Shown here one piece after another: positions 62,223 to 64,000 of a stretch of 64,000 bases of DNA; the first letter of the stretch is position 1; every line of letters starts with the position of its first letter. Under the pieces are notes generated by a model. It saw only the letters and a list, made by a program, of their open reading frames with translations, did no database searches and was not told the DNA's origin. The position numbers and the translations under genes were made by a program. Source of the DNA: Kalaharituber pfeilii (taxonomy: Eukaryota; Ascomycota; Pezizomycetes; Pezizales; Pezizaceae); the NCBI GenBank assembly GCA_015179045.1, contig WHUZ01000014.1, forward strand, positions 62,001-126,000, written 5' to 3'.

Positions 62223-64000
62223 CTACCCAACTACCTCCGTACCCCCCTTCCCCTTCTCACCTACTCTATTCATCTTCGTGCCCTCCAACACCGGGGGCGT
62301 CACCACGGTCCCCGTGCCGCCTTTAAGTGTGCCCTCCGGCAACTTCAATGGCACTTGCGGCAGGATCTTCATCTTCCCCTCCAATGACTCACCCCTAATC
62401 ACCCTCTTGATCTCCTCCTGGTCCAAACTCTCATACTCTACTAGAGCTTTTGCAAGCAAATCCAGCTCCTTTCTCTTGCTCTTGAGCAGATTCATCGCGC
62501 GCGTGCGGCCAGCTTCGACAATCTTGCGGATCTCATCCTCAATCTTTTCTTTGGTTTGGGAAGAAAGCTGGTTGTAATTGTCTTGAAGGTTGACGTTGCC
62601 GAGTTCTTCAGACATGCCGTATTGAGTAACCATTGCACGGGCGAGACGAGTAGCGTTGTACAGGTCAGAGGAGCAGCCGGTGGTGACATTGTCTGGACCA
62701 AATATCAGTTCTTCGGCAATTTTGCCACCGAGAGCGGAGTCGATTTGAGCGAGGATTTGCTTAAAGGAACAAAGATTAGCTTTGAATTATATTCATGGCC
62801 AGAGGCTTGGGCTCACCTTCTTGCTCATAGACTGCATATCACCCTCAGGCAAAAAATGCGTTACACCCAATGCCTGTCCTCGGGGCATGATGGTGACTTT
62901 GTAAACCGGATGATGTCCCTCTGTAAACAAGCCCACAATCGCATGACCGCCCTCGTGATATGCTGTAAGCTCTCTCTCTGCTTGCGGAATGATCGCGCTC
63001 TTCCGTTCTGCACCCATGAGAATCTTGTCCTTTGCCCACTCCATATCCTTCATGGTGACAGCGACAGCCTTGTTCCTTGAAGCGCGCACAGCAGCTTGAT
63101 TGACGAGATTTTCCAATTCCGCTCCAGAGAAACCTGGAGTACCGCGAGCGAGAAGGGACGGGTCGACATCGGGAGCAACTTGGATGTTTTTCATATGGTG
63201 TTTGATAATCTCGATTCTCCCCTTGACATCAGGAAGTGGTACGACGATGTTACGGTCGAACCGTCCAGGTCGAGTAAGCGCCTTATCCAATAGTTGTGGG
63301 AAGTTTGTAGCAGCCAGGAAAACGACACCGCTGTTCTGCGCAAAGCCATCAAGGTCGACCAACAGTTGGTTGAGAGTTTGTTTGACATAAGCCGCATCCC
63401 TTTCGTTTCTCTTTCCTCCAATTGCGTCAAGTTCGTCAATAAACACAATCGCAGGGGCCTTTGCTCGAGCCTGGGCAAACAGTTCCCTGACACGTTTGGC
63501 TCCAACACCAACGTAGACCTCGTCAAACTCGGACCCAGACATGAAGAAGAACGGAACACCAGCTTCACCAGCAACCGCGCGAGCCAAAAGCGTCTTACCA
63601 GTGCCTGGGGGACCAACGAGTAACACACCCTTTGGAAGTTTGCCACCGAGAGTAGAGAACCGGCTAGGGTCTTTCAAGAATTCAACAAGCTCCTGCAGTT
63701 CCTCCTTTGCCTCATCACAGCCATGAACATCGCTAAACCGAACTGTTTGATGTGAGGCAGTGGCTTCATTGCTAGTGTTGCCGCCGACCTTCTTCAAAAA
63801 GCCGGTTGTTTCAACCATGAGTGTGAGCACGACCAGAGTGAAATACAGAATCAAACCAAAATTGAACAGGAACTTGACCCATTTGAAGATGGTGCCTCCA
63901 ATAGTTTCTTCTACAACGACGTAGAGTGGATTTTCCCGATCGCCAGTGCCAGTTGGCTTTTCGCCACCGGGACCACCAGATGGATGAGCAGGCCGAGCGT
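62223..64000 (-). CDS. YME1: Mitochondrial i-AAA protease Yme1, 3' part (cut by window end)
   Basis: Two exons lie in the window: 64000-62817 (open at its 5' end) and 62759-62223, separated by a 57-nt intron, giving 572 residues. It is an ATP-dependent zinc metalloprotease of the inner mitochondrial membrane facing the intermembrane space. Order of features: one membrane segment ([20 protein letters not shown]) followed by the AAA module with Walker A GPPGTGKT, Walker [13 protein letters not shown] and the second region of homology RPGRFDRN; then the protease with HEGGH (HEXXH) and the distal Asp in [20 protein letters not shown]. The single membrane segment and the [17 protein letters not shown] lead-in fit Yme1 rather than the m-AAA proteases. 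The mitochondrial targeting sequence and the first part lie beyond 64000. Confidence 0.93.

Noticed and set aside
1..64000. CRISPR arrays, operons, biosynthetic or defence gene clusters
   Set aside because: Intron-bearing eukaryotic nuclear genes of unrelated housekeeping function; no regularly spaced repeats with unique spacers and no clustered pathway enzymes were seen.

Overview
The window looks like nuclear DNA of a filamentous ascomycete (Pezizomycotina). Its genes carry short GT-AG introns, mostly 51-69 nt. Several products are typical of that group: an ENA-type Na+ P-ATPase, an Uds1 (septation) coiled-coil protein, a fungal two-SANT protein, and STN1 with a long basic linker. The intergenic space is large and homopolymers are extremely long (A61, G60, C45, T35). 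I cannot place it to genus. I built exon models by matching frames, splice sites and known protein families; none has been tested against transcripts.

Layout: 1-5043 has no gene I can support. 5044-8348 (+) is a conserved low-complexity fungal protein with one apparent frameshift. 9426-10250 (-) is MDP1, a HAD phosphatase with two apparent frameshifts. It is divergent from NCS6/CTU1 (10481-11989, +) across a promoter with clustered GATA sites. 12304-15231 (-) is a secreted GPI-phospholipase D, convergent with NCS6 across an A61 tract and divergent from STN1 (16403-18602, +). The promoter shared with STN1 holds G60 and C45 tracts. 18603-32881 is a 14.3 kb stretch without a recognisable gene.

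32882-34514 (-) is a two-SANT/Myb protein. 34515-38421 is a GC-rich, microsatellite-rich intergenic region. 38422-41527 (+) is an ING-family PHD-finger protein. 42746-44987 (-) is a PhoD-like membrane phosphatase. 44988-48426 contains a 638-bp element with perfect 19-bp terminal inverted repeats and a 6-bp target duplication, plus a separate hairpin repeat. 48427-51540 (+) is an Uds1-domain coiled-coil protein. 57137-60972 (+) is the ENA ATPase. 62223-64000 (-) is the 3' part of the mitochondrial i-AAA protease gene YME1, cut by the window end.

The genes do not form a pathway or a biosynthetic cluster; they are unrelated housekeeping functions (tRNA thiolation, telomere capping, chromatin, ion transport, mitochondrial proteolysis, GPI-anchor cleavage). 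I found no convincing novel multi-gene system. The most unusual signals are the giant homopolymers, usually pyrimidine on the sense strand around genes, the short inverted-repeat elements, and single-base frame breaks at G-runs inside otherwise conserved genes.
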